Source of the DNA: CBDANZ01 sp965197865
GTDB lineage: Bacteria; Acidobacteriota; Vicinamibacteria; Vicinamibacterales; CAVVIG01
DNA length: 64,000 nucleotides
Assembly (NCBI GenBank): GCA_965197865.1
Contig: CBDANZ010000003.1
Span: 186,001-250,000, forward strand
Direction: 5' to 3'
Part shown: positions 34,376-43,424 of the stretch, piece by piece
Position numbering within the stretch: position 1 is the stretch's first letter
How the letters are laid out: the number at the start of each line of letters is the position of its first letter
Notes under the pieces: model-generated
Databases searched by the model: none
Seen by the model: the letters and a program-made list of their open reading frames with translations, nothing else
Told to the model about the DNA's origin: nothing
Made by a program: the position numbers and the translations under genes

Positions 34376-35509
34376 TTACCCAAAACAATACAGGACACCG
34401 TCGGTCGAGCCGATCACGATGCGACCGGCGGCGATGGCAGGTGACGCGGTCAAACCGGCGCCGGCGTCAAACTCCCACTGCTTCTGACCGGTTGCCGCGT
34501 CGATCCCGTAGAGCCGCCCGTCGCTCGATCCCACGTAGACGCGTCCTCCGGCCGCCGCCGGCGACGAATCCACGCGCGCGCGCGTGGGATAGGTCCATGC
34601 CGCGTTGCCGGTGGCGGCCTCGATCGCGTGCACCAGCTTGTCGCGGCTGCCGACGATCACCCGCCCGTCCACCAGCGCGGCCGACGAGTAAAACGGGAAC
34701 TGGCGATCGGGGGGCTCGTAGCGCCAGGCGATCTTGCGCGCGCGCAGGTCGATCCCGAGAACTTCGTTGTTGAAGGTGCCGAAGTACGCGCGGTCGCCGT
34801 CGACGAGGGGTGAGGCGGCCGTGTAGGCGCCCACCGCGATGCGATAGAGCTCTCTTCCATCGGCCAGGTCGATCGCCCTGAAATTCTCGTCGCAGCCGGC
34901 CAGGTAGGCGATGCCGTTGTGCACGGCCGGCGTCGCATGAACGGGGCCGTCGGTTTCGACCTTCCAGCGAAGACGTCCGCTGGCCGCGTCGAGCGCGTAG
35001 AGGCGGCCGTCATACGATCCGACCAGCACGAGCCCATCGGCCACCACGGGCGACGACTTGATCTCCGCCTCGGTCCTGAACGTCCAGAGCCGGCTGCCGT
35101 CGCGTGCGCGTATGGCGTGCACAGTGCCCCCGGCGTCGCCGACGAACACCGCCCCGCGTGCGACCGCCGGCGACGATTCTCCGATGGCGTCACCGGCGGC
35201 GTACTTCCAGTGGAGCTTTCCGGACCCAAGATCCACCGCCACTAGGTCGCCGTCGAACGTCCCGACGTACACGACGCCGTCGACGATGGCCGCCGAAGAG
35301 TCGATCGACTCGCCCACTTCGAGCGTCCACAGCAGCTTCGGCGACGGTGGCAGCGTACCGGTGGCGATGCCGATCAGCCCGGAGTTGCCACGAAACTGCG
35401 GCCAGTCGGACGGGGCTGGCGACTGACCGGCCGCGTGGAGCGAAAGCAGGAGAGCGCACGCGGCCGACGCCACGATTTTCGGTCTGCGTTCCACGTTCGA
35501 GGCCCTCAC
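34376..35509 (-). CDS. Secreted PQQ-type beta-propeller repeat protein
   Basis: 377 residues with signal peptide (about 1-28, ACALLLSLHAAGQ). Seven or so blades of the PQQ/BamB type follow, with repeated cores such as DGVVYVGTFDGDLVAVDLGS, GSYDGRLYALDAASGRLRWK and YVGSSDGRLYGIDAATGQKQ. It lacks a recognisable dehydrogenase cytochrome or metal site, so a binding or scaffold role is as likely as enzyme activity. Its ATG overlaps the stop of the preceding propeller gene (35506), and the three genes form one minus-strand operon. Confidence 0.85.
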   Translation of the reverse strand: MRASNVERRPKIVASAACALLLSLHAAGQSPAPSDWPQFRGNSGLIGIATGTLPPSPKLLWTLEVGESIDSSAAIVDGVVYVGTFDGDLVAVDLGSGKLHWKYAAGDAIGESSPAVARGAVFVGDAGGTVHAIRARDGSRLWTFRTEAEIKSSPVVADGLVLVGSYDGRLYALDAASGRLRWKVETDGPVHATPAVHNGIAYLAGCDENFRAIDLADGRELYRIAVGAYTAASPLVDGDRAYFGTFNNEVLGIDLRARKIAWRYEPPDRQFPFYSSAALVDGRVIVGSRDKLVHAIEAATGNAAWTYPTRARVDSSPAAAGGRVYVGSSDGRLYGIDAATGQKQWEFDAGAGLTASPAIAAGRIVIGSTDGVLYCFG

Positions 35510-36969
35510 TTGACTGCGAGCGCGTAGAGCTGGTTGCGGTTCATGATGAACAAGGTGTTGTTGGCCGGCACCGCGGTGCCGTAAACTGCGCTCATCATGT
35601 TCATTGTACCGAGTAGCTTCTTTTCCTTCCCCGCCTGCATGATGAGGACATCGCCATCCTCGTTGCCGAGATAGACCTTGCCGTCGGCGACGAGCGCCGA
35701 GCCCCAGGTCGCCGACAACAGGTCGTGCACCCAGTACTCCTCACCGGTCGTCGCGTCGAGACAATGAAAGAAGCCACTGAAATCGGGCAGATAGATCAGC
35801 CCATCGGCGATGGCGGCCGTCGAGATCGACCGGCGGATCTTGTCGAAGTGAAACACCCGCCCGCTCTCCGTGATGTCTCCACGCTTGGTCGCGTCGATCG
35901 CGTAAAAATGGCCGACGCCTTCACCGTGCTCCGGATCCTGGCCGTTGGCGATGTAGACGCGATCCTGGTAGATCACAGGCGTCGAGATGACCTCGTTGCG
36001 CGTCCGCGGCCAGACCGAGTCCTTCGGGTTCGTGTCGAACTCCCAGAGCTTCTTGCCGGTCGACGGTTCGTAGCCGCGGACCCAGCCGTCACCCTGCGCC
36101 GACACAACCTGATCAACACCACCAATCCGTCCCACCGTCGGCGTGGACCACTGACCGTGAAGAATGCGGTCCTCCACCGAGTTGTCTTCCCACACCAGAT
36201 CGCCGGTGTCCTTGTTCACGGCGATAATCGCCGGCGCCCGCGGCGACGGGATGTTCACGTGACTCTCGTCCTGCCCGTTCGATGTACTCACGAAGATGAG
36301 ATCGCCCCAGGCGACCGGTGACGAGTTCGCGAGGTTGTGCGGGTAGGTGCCCACCTTTTCCATCATGTCGAACGACCAGATGGCATCCGCGTCGCGCTGA
36401 CCGGTGAGCTTCTCGTCGGTGATGGGACCGTCATTCTCGCTGTCGTGAAAGCCCTTGGTGTCGAGACACCACAGGACGCCGCGGTTACTGACATAATAGA
36501 GCCGCTCGCCTTCGACGAGCGGTGACGAGGCGACGCCCTGGAAGGGCCAGTCGTTCGCCCGGCCCGACTCTAGCTTCGTGTGGGTCTGCTGCCACATGAA
36601 CTCCCCGTCCGACTCCCGGAAGGCCATCAGCACACCGCGGTCGCCGCCCTGGTTCGGGTCGCGCGGAGCCTCGTTGTTCGTGCCAACAAACACCATACCG
36701 CCGGCCACCACCGGGTTGCCGTAGCTCTGCGATCCGAGCGCGGCCACCCACTTGACGTTCTTCTTCGTCTTCACGTCCCATTCGGTCGGTAGCCCTTTCA
36801 TCGAGGACACCATATTCCGATCGGGTGTGCCGCCCCACATAGGCCAGTCGCCGGTACCCGGGTCGGACGCGCCCACGCGCGCCGACCGGAGCAGCGCGAC
36901 AAGGAGCAGGACGGCCGCGAGGAGTGCGACTTGAAGCCATGAATCAGGAGTGCGTAGACGTCGATGCAT
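35506..36969 (-). CDS. PQQ-type beta-propeller protein, second of three
   Basis: 487 residues with an N-terminal signal or anchor (about 8-28, LLAAVLLLVALLRSARV). PQQ-like blades follow: DWPMWGGTPDRNMVSSMKGL, YYVSNRGVLWCLDTKGFHDS, YAIDATKRGDITESGRV and VYLGNEDGDVLIMQAGKEKK. The product reads like an outer-membrane or periplasmic propeller related to PQQ quinoprotein dehydrogenases, but no vicinal disulfide or haem motif is evident. Overlaps the next gene by four bases and follows the previous one by 27. Confidence 0.85.
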   Translation of the reverse strand: MHRRLRTPDSWLQVALLAAVLLLVALLRSARVGASDPGTGDWPMWGGTPDRNMVSSMKGLPTEWDVKTKKNVKWVAALGSQSYGNPVVAGGMVFVGTNNEAPRDPNQGGDRGVLMAFRESDGEFMWQQTHTKLESGRANDWPFQGVASSPLVEGERLYYVSNRGVLWCLDTKGFHDSENDGPITDEKLTGQRDADAIWSFDMMEKVGTYPHNLANSSPVAWGDLIFVSTSNGQDESHVNIPSPRAPAIIAVNKDTGDLVWEDNSVEDRILHGQWSTPTVGRIGGVDQVVSAQGDGWVRGYEPSTGKKLWEFDTNPKDSVWPRTRNEVISTPVIYQDRVYIANGQDPEHGEGVGHFYAIDATKRGDITESGRVFHFDKIRRSISTAAIADGLIYLPDFSGFFHCLDATTGEEYWVHDLLSATWGSALVADGKVYLGNEDGDVLIMQAGKEKKLLGTMNMMSAVYGTAVPANNTLFIMNRNQLYALAVK

Positions 36970-36996
36970 AAAGGAATCCTGTCTCAGGCGACACTA

Positions 36997-39225
36997 CTAG
37001 TTCTCGACGACTTTCAGGTTGTCCACCCAGGCGCCGAATTCCGCGTCGATGACGAGGCCGGGGGCGCCCTTCCTGTTGCCAATCGGGTCGATTTTCTCAA
37101 TCGCCCAGGCGACCGGCTCGGTCTCTCCGGTCGGCCATGCCCTGCCACGCACCCGGACCGTCCCGTCTTGCAAGTTCTCAACCCTCAGCTTGAGGTGGTA
37201 CCAGGTATCAGGCTTCCACGCAAACGGCACCGAGACGGTCCGCGTCGTTTCCGGCTCCCAGGGCTCCAGCTTCAAGCGTTGCGAAGTGCCGTACAGGATG
37301 AGCGAGTAGCGCTGGGCCGTGATGCCGACGTCTCCTTGCTGGCGGCGGCGCGTCGGCGTCTGGATGTCGGCCTCGACGGTGTAGTTCGACCTCTCGGTCG
37401 AGCCGACAAAGGCACGGATCCGCTTGAACAACGTGTTGACCGGCGGTTTGCGCAGAGCCTTCTGGCCGTCGATTGTAGCGACGGCAAACTTCCCGGTCAC
37501 CATGCTGATCCACCCGGGAGGTACCGACCCCTCGGCGTAGCCCTCGAACGTCTCGGTCCACGGCATGGATCGCACCACCCGGGCGCGCGCCTGACCAGCA
37601 AGGCCGCCGGCGACCGCCTTGATGAGCCCGGCCTGGTCGACCTGGTCCGGCGCCACCGTGAACGAGCCGTCGGTGACCATTCCCCTGAGCCCCTCGAGCG
37701 ACCAGGTCGCCGCCTCCTCGCGAAGGAACCGTCCCTGGCTGTCGAAGAGCCGCGCGCGCAGGTTCACGGTTTGCCCCGGCGCGAGCGTAAGCTCGGTGGG
37801 CGACACCTGGAGGTGAGCCGGCGCACCCTCTCCCCGGAGCGCGGGTTCGTCGACGGCAAAGCCGGTCAACGTCTTCGCCGTCTTCGGGCCGATGGCGTAC
37901 ACCGCGTCGCTTGACACGAAAAAGATCCGACCGCGCGACACGGCGGCGCCCGACACGACCTGTTCCGGCGTGCCTTCCGATCCGCCGACGCTGTCTGTGC
38001 TGATCGGCAATGTGACCGTGCTGAGGACTTCCACGCGATCGGCGAGCGGCCGCACGATAAAGAACTCCCCCGTCTCGGAGCCGACATAAATCTTGCCGTC
38101 GGCGAGGACCGGCGAGGCTTTCTGCAGGCGGCCGAGCCGCTCGGTCCACTGCTCCCGACCGGTAGCGAGGTCGTAGGCATGCAGCGCCGACCCGCCGTCA
38201 AGCTGATAGAGGCGCTGCCCCTGGATGACGGGTGAGGAAAAGCCGAACTTGGTGCCAGTGAACTTCCACCTCGTCGTTCTGATGTCGCCGGTCTGCGATC
38301 CGTCGATAGCCGCGATCATGCCCATCACCGGCCGGTCAACATTCTCGTCGCCGTGCGAGAGAAACACGCTCGTCCCGCTGACGGCGACGCCCGTGTTGAC
38401 GGCGCGCTTCGCGGCCACGTAGCTCCAGATCCGTTCCCCCGTCTGCGGCTGAAACGCGTGAACCGCGCCATCTCCGCCGCCGACGATGAACTGCCGCAGG
38501 CCGCCGATGGTCGTAATGAGCCCCGGCGAGAACGAGGTGTCGTACGGGCGCCCCCCAGGCTGCGCCACGTACACGACCTCGCCGGTACGCTTGTCGAGCG
38601 CGATGAAGCGGTGCGCACGATTTCCCATCGTGCCCCAGTTCGATATGGCGGAGTTGACGATGACGAGATCGCCATCGACGACGGGTGCGGCGGTGCGCCC
38701 GCCGTGCGTCGTAAACGCGGCGAACTCTTCGCCGATCGATCGCTCCCACAGGAGCTTGCCGTCGTGGCTCAGGGCGACGGCCGTGGCGCCGACGCCGAGC
38801 GCATAGACGTTGCCCGTCTCGGGATCGGCGGCCGGAGACGCCCAGCCGACGCGGTGCGGCGGCACGTCGCTCTGGAAGATGTTGAAACGATATTCCCAGA
38901 GCACCTTGCCGGTGTCAGCGTCCAGGCACATCACCCGCTCTTGGAGCTCCGCGCCGCGGCCAGCGGGGTTCTGGACGTAGACGTGATTACCCATCACGAT
39001 CGGCGTGGAGCGCCCGCCGTAGGGCGCGCGCCAGAGAAAATTCTCGCCCTCGAGTGCCCAGGTGTCCGGAAGGCCGGTTTCCATCGAGACGCCGTCCCGA
39101 TTCGGGCCGCGCATCTCCGGCCAGTCGCCGAGCGCGACGCGGCGCGGGCCTTGCGCGAGGAGCGACGAATCAAGAATCAGGACCGCGGCAACAAGGGCAA
39201 CAAGAATGACAGACTTCTTCAGCAT
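36997..39225 (-). CDS. PQQ-type beta-propeller protein with C-terminal domain, first of three
   Basis: 742 residues. Signal peptide about 1-24 (KSVILVALVAAVLILDSSLL). A PQQ-like propeller covers about 30-460: GDWPEMRGPNRDGVSMETGL, DADTGKVLWEYRFNIF, VGGGDGAVHAFQPQTGERIW. A region of immunoglobulin-like and jelly-roll character follows, with LTLAPGQTVNLRARLFDSQG and a C-terminal beta-sandwich ending AEFGAWVDNLKVVEN. The C-terminal part resembles DUF1080/LamG-type domains that bind glycans. First gene of the three-propeller operon, divergent from the alcohol dehydrogenase gene at 39307. Confidence 0.85.
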   Translation of the reverse strand: MLKKSVILVALVAAVLILDSSLLAQGPRRVALGDWPEMRGPNRDGVSMETGLPDTWALEGENFLWRAPYGGRSTPIVMGNHVYVQNPAGRGAELQERVMCLDADTGKVLWEYRFNIFQSDVPPHRVGWASPAADPETGNVYALGVGATAVALSHDGKLLWERSIGEEFAAFTTHGGRTAAPVVDGDLVIVNSAISNWGTMGNRAHRFIALDKRTGEVVYVAQPGGRPYDTSFSPGLITTIGGLRQFIVGGGDGAVHAFQPQTGERIWSYVAAKRAVNTGVAVSGTSVFLSHGDENVDRPVMGMIAAIDGSQTGDIRTTRWKFTGTKFGFSSPVIQGQRLYQLDGGSALHAYDLATGREQWTERLGRLQKASPVLADGKIYVGSETGEFFIVRPLADRVEVLSTVTLPISTDSVGGSEGTPEQVVSGAAVSRGRIFFVSSDAVYAIGPKTAKTLTGFAVDEPALRGEGAPAHLQVSPTELTLAPGQTVNLRARLFDSQGRFLREEAATWSLEGLRGMVTDGSFTVAPDQVDQAGLIKAVAGGLAGQARARVVRSMPWTETFEGYAEGSVPPGWISMVTGKFAVATIDGQKALRKPPVNTLFKRIRAFVGSTERSNYTVEADIQTPTRRRQQGDVGITAQRYSLILYGTSQRLKLEPWEPETTRTVSVPFAWKPDTWYHLKLRVENLQDGTVRVRGRAWPTGETEPVAWAIEKIDPIGNRKGAPGLVIDAEFGAWVDNLKVVEN

Positions 39226-39306
39226 GACGACTGCCCCGCTCTCAGCAAACGAACCCCAAGCATGGTCGTAGATCTCGGTACGATATCATCAAGACGTTTC
39301 TTTACC

Positions 39307-40488
39307 ATGGTCTCCCGTGCGTTTTCTCTGACCGACACGCTCCGGCCGTTTGATTTCCGTCCGCGGACGGCCGTCGTATTCGGCACCGGCACGCTCGCGC
39401 GGCTGGACGAGTTCGCGCGCGAGCAGCGATTCGCACGAACGCTCCTCGTCGCCGATCGGGGCCTGGTGTCGGCGGGACATGTCGACCGGGCGGTCCGTCT
39501 GCTGGAAGGGGCCGGCATCAGCGTGACCTCTTTTCATGACATCGACGCGAATCCCGACACGCGCATGGTCGAGGCCGGCCGGGCGGTGGCGGCCTCCGCG
39601 CGCGTCGATTCAGTGGTCGCGCTCGGGGGTGGCAGCTCGCTCGACTGCGCGAAGGGCATCAACTTCGTCCTGACCGGAGGCGGATCGATCGGCGACTACC
39701 GCGGATTCGGAAAAGCGACGCAACCGATGCTGCCCGCGATCGGCATTCCGACGACGGCCGGCACCGGCAGCGAAGCCCAGAGCTACGCGATCCTTTCCGA
39801 CGCCGAGACGCACATGAAAATGGCCTGCGGCGATCCGCAGGCCGCGTTCCGGGTGGCGATTCTCGATCCGGAGCTTACGGTAACCCAGCCGCGGACGGTG
39901 ACGGCGATCGCCGGCTTTGACGCACTCTCGCACGCGGTTGAGTCGTACGTTACGACGAAGCGCACAGTTCTCTCGGATCTCTTTGCGCGCGACGCGTGGC
40001 GACTGCTGGAGGCGCACTACGAACGCGTACTGGAGGCGCCAGGCGACCTGGACGCGCGGGCGGCCATGCTCATCGGCGCGCACGAGGCCGGCGTGGCCGT
40101 CGAGCAGTCGATGCTTGGCGCGGCCCACGCCTGCGCAAATCCGCTGACGGCACGGTACGGCACGACGCACGGGGTTGCCGTCGCGATGATGCTGCCGCAT
40201 GTCGTCCGATGGAACAGGGCGAGTGTCGGCGATCGGTACGCGGAGCTTCTGGCTGCCTCGGGCACCAATCCGAGCGCCGCGCGCGAGGCTGCCGCCCTGA
40301 AGCTGGCCGACCGGCTCGTGACGCTGGCGAGGAGCGGCGGCTTGCCGGCCTCGCTCGGCGATCTCGGCGTGTCGCGCAACGAGCTGCCGGCGCTCGCCGC
40401 GAAGGCCGCGGCTCAGTGGACCGGCACCTTCAACCCGCGGCCGTTCGACGAGGCGGCTGCGCTCACTTTGTATGAGCACGCGTACTGA
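39307..40488 (+). CDS. Iron-containing alcohol dehydrogenase
   Basis: NAD(P)-dependent group III dehydrogenase, 393 residues from ATG 39307. GGGSSLDCAKGINFVLTGGG is the nucleotide site. IPTTAGTGSEAQSYAIL is a family signature. Metal ligands lie in FDALSHAVES, GAAHACANPL and TTHGVAVAMMLPHVV. The longer open frame upstream is antisense to the propeller gene and is not coding. It would oxidise an alcohol or reduce an aldehyde; specificity unknown. The halogenase-like gene follows after 50 bases on the same strand. Confidence 0.92.
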   Translation: MVSRAFSLTDTLRPFDFRPRTAVVFGTGTLARLDEFAREQRFARTLLVADRGLVSAGHVDRAVRLLEGAGISVTSFHDIDANPDTRMVEAGRAVAASARVDSVVALGGGSSLDCAKGINFVLTGGGSIGDYRGFGKATQPMLPAIGIPTTAGTGSEAQSYAILSDAETHMKMACGDPQAAFRVAILDPELTVTQPRTVTAIAGFDALSHAVESYVTTKRTVLSDLFARDAWRLLEAHYERVLEAPGDLDARAAMLIGAHEAGVAVEQSMLGAAHACANPLTARYGTTHGVAVAMMLPHVVRWNRASVGDRYAELLAASGTNPSAAREAAALKLADRLVTLARSGGLPASLGDLGVSRNELPALAAKAAAQWTGTFNPRPFDEAAALTLYEHAY

Positions 40489-40538
40489 AACGGTCGGCCT
40501 GGGTGCGTCGTAACCCAGCTGAGAACTCGGGAGCAGAG

Positions 40539-41873
40539 ATGAACGACGGTGCCAAGCGCGCGGTCCCAGTGGACACAGACGTCGTTGTCATCGGCGGAGG
40601 GCCCGCCGGGTCCACCGCGTCGACGCTCCTCGCCCAGCAGGGCGTTCGCGTGCAGGTATTCGAGCGCGAGCGATTTCCGCGCTTTCACGTCGGTGAATCG
40701 CTCATCCCGGAGACCTATTGGGTGCTGAAGCGGCTCGGCATGCTGCCGACGATGCAGGAGAGCCGCTTCGTGAAGAAATACAGCGTGCAGTTCGTGAACG
40801 CGGCCGGGAAGCTTTCAGCGCCATTCTACTTCTGGGACAACAAGCCGCACGAATGTTCGCAGACCTGGCAGGTCGTCCGGAGCGAGTTCGACAAGTTGAT
40901 GCTCGACAATGCACGGGAGCACGGAGCCGAGGTGCACGAGGGCGTTCGCGTCGTCGACGTGCTGTTCGAGGACGATTGTGCCGTAGGAGTCACGATTCAG
41001 CTCGACGGTGGAGCGCGCCGCGACGTGCACGCCAAGATTGTCGTTGATGCCAGCGGACAGAACGGGTTGCTTCAAAACCGCTTCCGACTGCGCGTGTGGG
41101 ATCCGATCCTCAACAATGGCGCGATCTGGACCTACTGGAAGGGGGCACACCGCGATGCCGGCCGTGACGAAGGCGCAACCGTGGTGCTGCAAACCACGAA
41201 CAAGAGCGGCTGGTTCTGGTACATCCCGCTGCACGACGACCTGGTGAGCGTTGGCGTCGTCGCGCCGTTCGACTACTTGTTCAAGAACCGCCAGGATCGC
41301 GAGCAAACCTACCAGGGAGAAGTCGAGCGCTGTTCCGCCGTGGAGGAACGCGTCTCCAAGGCGGCGCGTGCGACCGGCTATTTCGCGACCAAGGATTATT
41401 CCTATCGATCGAAGCAGTTGGCGGGCAACGGCTGGGTGCTCATCGGCGATGCGTTCGGGTTCCTCGATCCGCTGTACGCCTCGGGGGTGCTCCTCGCCCT
41501 CCGGTCCGGCGAGATGGCGGCCGATGCCATCGTCGAGGGGCTGGCGATCGGCGACCTTTCAGCCGCACAGCTGGGCAAGTGGGGGCCGCTGTTCAACCAA
41601 GGGATGGATCGCATGCGGCGGCTCGTTTGCGAGTACTACGGCGGGTTCAGCTTCGGAAATTTCGTCCGTCACTATCCCAATCTGCAGGGAACGGTCACTG
41701 ATCTGCTGATCGGCGATCTGTTCACCGACCGCGTCGACAAACTCTGGGGACCGCTCGAATCGCTGCAGGCACCTGGCAGACAGCCGCTTCCCATGTGGGA
41801 TGCCGGCACGCTCGCGGAGATCGCCGAAAACAAGGCCAACGAGCTCATTCTGGCCGAGGGACGCAGGCCGTAA
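40539..41873 (+). CDS. Flavin-dependent halogenase-like oxidoreductase
   Basis: 444 residues from ATG 40539. FAD site GGGPAGSTASTLLAQQG (about 19-35), FPRFHVGESLIPET, and the flavin halogenase signature WxWxIP present exactly as W225-F-W-Y-I-P230. VLIGDAFGFLDPLYASGVLL binds the FAD tail. A Lys pair at 79-80 sits near where halogenases keep the catalytic Lys; this placement is by position only. Enzymes of this group also include geranylgeranyl reductase-like hydroxylases. A small membrane protein gene begins within its stop codon (TAATG), suggesting coupling. Confidence 0.82.
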   Translation: MNDGAKRAVPVDTDVVVIGGGPAGSTASTLLAQQGVRVQVFERERFPRFHVGESLIPETYWVLKRLGMLPTMQESRFVKKYSVQFVNAAGKLSAPFYFWDNKPHECSQTWQVVRSEFDKLMLDNAREHGAEVHEGVRVVDVLFEDDCAVGVTIQLDGGARRDVHAKIVVDASGQNGLLQNRFRLRVWDPILNNGAIWTYWKGAHRDAGRDEGATVVLQTTNKSGWFWYIPLHDDLVSVGVVAPFDYLFKNRQDREQTYQGEVERCSAVEERVSKAARATGYFATKDYSYRSKQLAGNGWVLIGDAFGFLDPLYASGVLLALRSGEMAADAIVEGLAIGDLSAAQLGKWGPLFNQGMDRMRRLVCEYYGGFSFGNFVRHYPNLQGTVTDLLIGDLFTDRVDKLWGPLESLQAPGRQPLPMWDAGTLAEIAENKANELILAEGRRP

Positions 41874-42388
41874 TGCAGGTCGGGCAAGATATGCACTCGT
41901 TGTTTGTTTGGCTCGAGACCAGCTCCTTCAGCGTGTGGGTACGCGAGTCGACATCCGTGTTCGCCTTTCCGACGATTCTTTCCCTCCACGCCATCGGGAT
42001 GGGCATGGTGGCCGGGACAAACGCGGCTATTGCCTTGCGGATCCTGGGTGCGGCTCCTCGAGTGCCGCTCCTGGAACTCAAGCGGTTCTTTCCAATCATC
42101 TGGATCGGTTTCTGGGTGAATGCGATGTCTGGTGTCGTTCTTCTGATCGGCTATCCGACAAAGGCGCTGACGAACCCCGTCTTCTATGCCAAACTGGGCT
42201 TCATCGCGCTCGGATTGATCACGCTCAGAGCGATCACGCACCGTGTGTTTGGCGATCCGAGTCTGGATACGAACCCTGTGCCACGGCGCGGCAGACTTCT
42301 GGCAGCCGCATCGCTCGTCTGCTGGGCTGGCGCGATTGCGACTGGTCGTTTCCTCGCGTATACCTACGTCTACCTGTTCTCTAAGTAG
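41873..42388 (+). CDS. Small polytopic membrane protein, DUF6644-like
   Basis: 171 residues, ATG overlapping the previous stop by one base. Four to five hydrophobic spans: VFAFPTILSLHAIGMGMVAG, FFPIIWIGFWVNAMSGVVLL, FYAKLGFIALGLITLRA and LLAAASLVCWAGAIATGRFL. The His after the first helix (LHAIG) and the general layout match small redox-associated membrane proteins near flavin oxidoreductases. Function unknown. A similar protein follows at 42453. Confidence 0.78.
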   Translation: MQVGQDMHSLFVWLETSSFSVWVRESTSVFAFPTILSLHAIGMGMVAGTNAAIALRILGAAPRVPLLELKRFFPIIWIGFWVNAMSGVVLLIGYPTKALTNPVFYAKLGFIALGLITLRAITHRVFGDPSLDTNPVPRRGRLLAAASLVCWAGAIATGRFLAYTYVYLFSK

Positions 42389-42452
42389 AAGCGGTTTCAC
42401 AACCCTGCGGGTAGCCGAGAACAGGACCCGGGCCGGTTGTGAGACCGACTCT

Positions 42453-43034
42453 ATGAACTTTGATGCTGGCGGAAGAGGTGGCGGCATAGAGGCGTTCCAA
42501 ATCTGGCTGGTGAGCCAACTGGGCACATTGGGGAGTGTCACAGGCCTTTCATCGGTGATGCGGTCCAGGTGGGGGTGGCCGATCTGCGAGTCCGTTCATT
42601 TCCTTGGACTGTCTCTCCTGATTGGCACAATCGCGATGTTCGACCTTCGGCTGTTGGGGATGGCGAAGTGTGTACCGATCACCGCCCTGCATCGGCTCGT
42701 CCCCTGGGGCATTCTGGGGTTTGCGATGAATGGACTGACTGGACTGCTGTTCCTTCTGACCGAGCCGGACCAGTACATCTACAATCCGGCCTTTCATTTC
42801 AAGATGCTGTTCCTCGCACTCGCCGGATTCAACGTGCTGGCGTTCTATCTCGTCGTGTTCCGTCAACTGGCACCCGTGGGTGGTGGAGGTGATACGCCGC
42901 GATCCGCAAAACTAGTCGCCACCGTCTCATTGATCCTCTGGCTGGGCGTTATTGTAGGCGGCCGATTCCTCACGTTTTATCGTCCCTTTCCGTGCGAGGG
43001 AGAGCATAGCTTCTTGTCTACCTGTATTCCGTAA
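42453..43034 (+). CDS. Small polytopic membrane protein, paralog of the 41873 product
   Basis: 193 residues from ATG 42453. Same architecture as its neighbour: CESVHFLGLSLLIGTIAMFD (His in the first helix), LVPWGILGFAMNGLTGLLFL, FHFKMLFLALAGFNVLAFYL and LVATVSLILWLGVIVGGRFL. Shared wording (GRFL, FxxK before helix 3) points to duplication. Sixty-four bases separate the two, containing an imperfect inverted repeat (TTTCACAACCC and GGTTGTGAG). A halogenase plus two membrane proteins may form one redox unit. Confidence 0.75.
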   Translation: MNFDAGGRGGGIEAFQIWLVSQLGTLGSVTGLSSVMRSRWGWPICESVHFLGLSLLIGTIAMFDLRLLGMAKCVPITALHRLVPWGILGFAMNGLTGLLFLLTEPDQYIYNPAFHFKMLFLALAGFNVLAFYLVVFRQLAPVGGGGDTPRSAKLVATVSLILWLGVIVGGRFLTFYRPFPCEGEHSFLSTCIP

Positions 43035-43424
43035 GCACCCCAGGATTCCGGGACGTTTGCCATCCTGACACGATCGATTCGTGGTGCGTAGTCGTAGCGG
43101 AATGCGAGCGGGGTCTTGACGACGACCCTGGCCGAATGGCTGTCCCATCGCTCGTTCAACGGTTCGACCACGGAGGACACGGACGCAAGCGGAGTTCACG
43201 GTCATCACGTTGAAGAATCCGTGAAGGCCCCCAAGAATAAGTAGCGTGCGTCTCTGCTTGCCTCACCAAGAATTCGACATCGGCCGCGGGAGGATTGCCT
43301 CCTGCTTCGCGTTGGGAGCTGCCTGAGGATGTCGGAGGTGTTGACACCTAGCGGCCCTGAGCCTGTCAATCAGAGCGGACTGCGGCCAGCGGAACGTCGC
43401 GCTCAGGCCAAACCTTTGACAGTC
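43035..43424. other. Degenerate stretch with CACGGAG-type repeats
   Basis: No credible gene. It contains ACGGAGGACACGGACGC and GGAGTTCACGG words, typical of the low-complexity intergenic repeats in this window. There are also short minus-strand ORF pieces in three frames (for example PLAFRYDYAPRIDRVRMANV near 43080) that may be a dead gene, but I could not join them into a known family. Confidence 0.4.

Noticed and set aside
38353..39306. N-terminal extension of the alcohol dehydrogenase
   Set aside because: It is antisense of the first propeller gene; homology starts at ATG 39307.
42977..43347. Short minus-strand ORFs
   Set aside because: Fragments in three frames without a recognisable family; reported only as a degenerate stretch.
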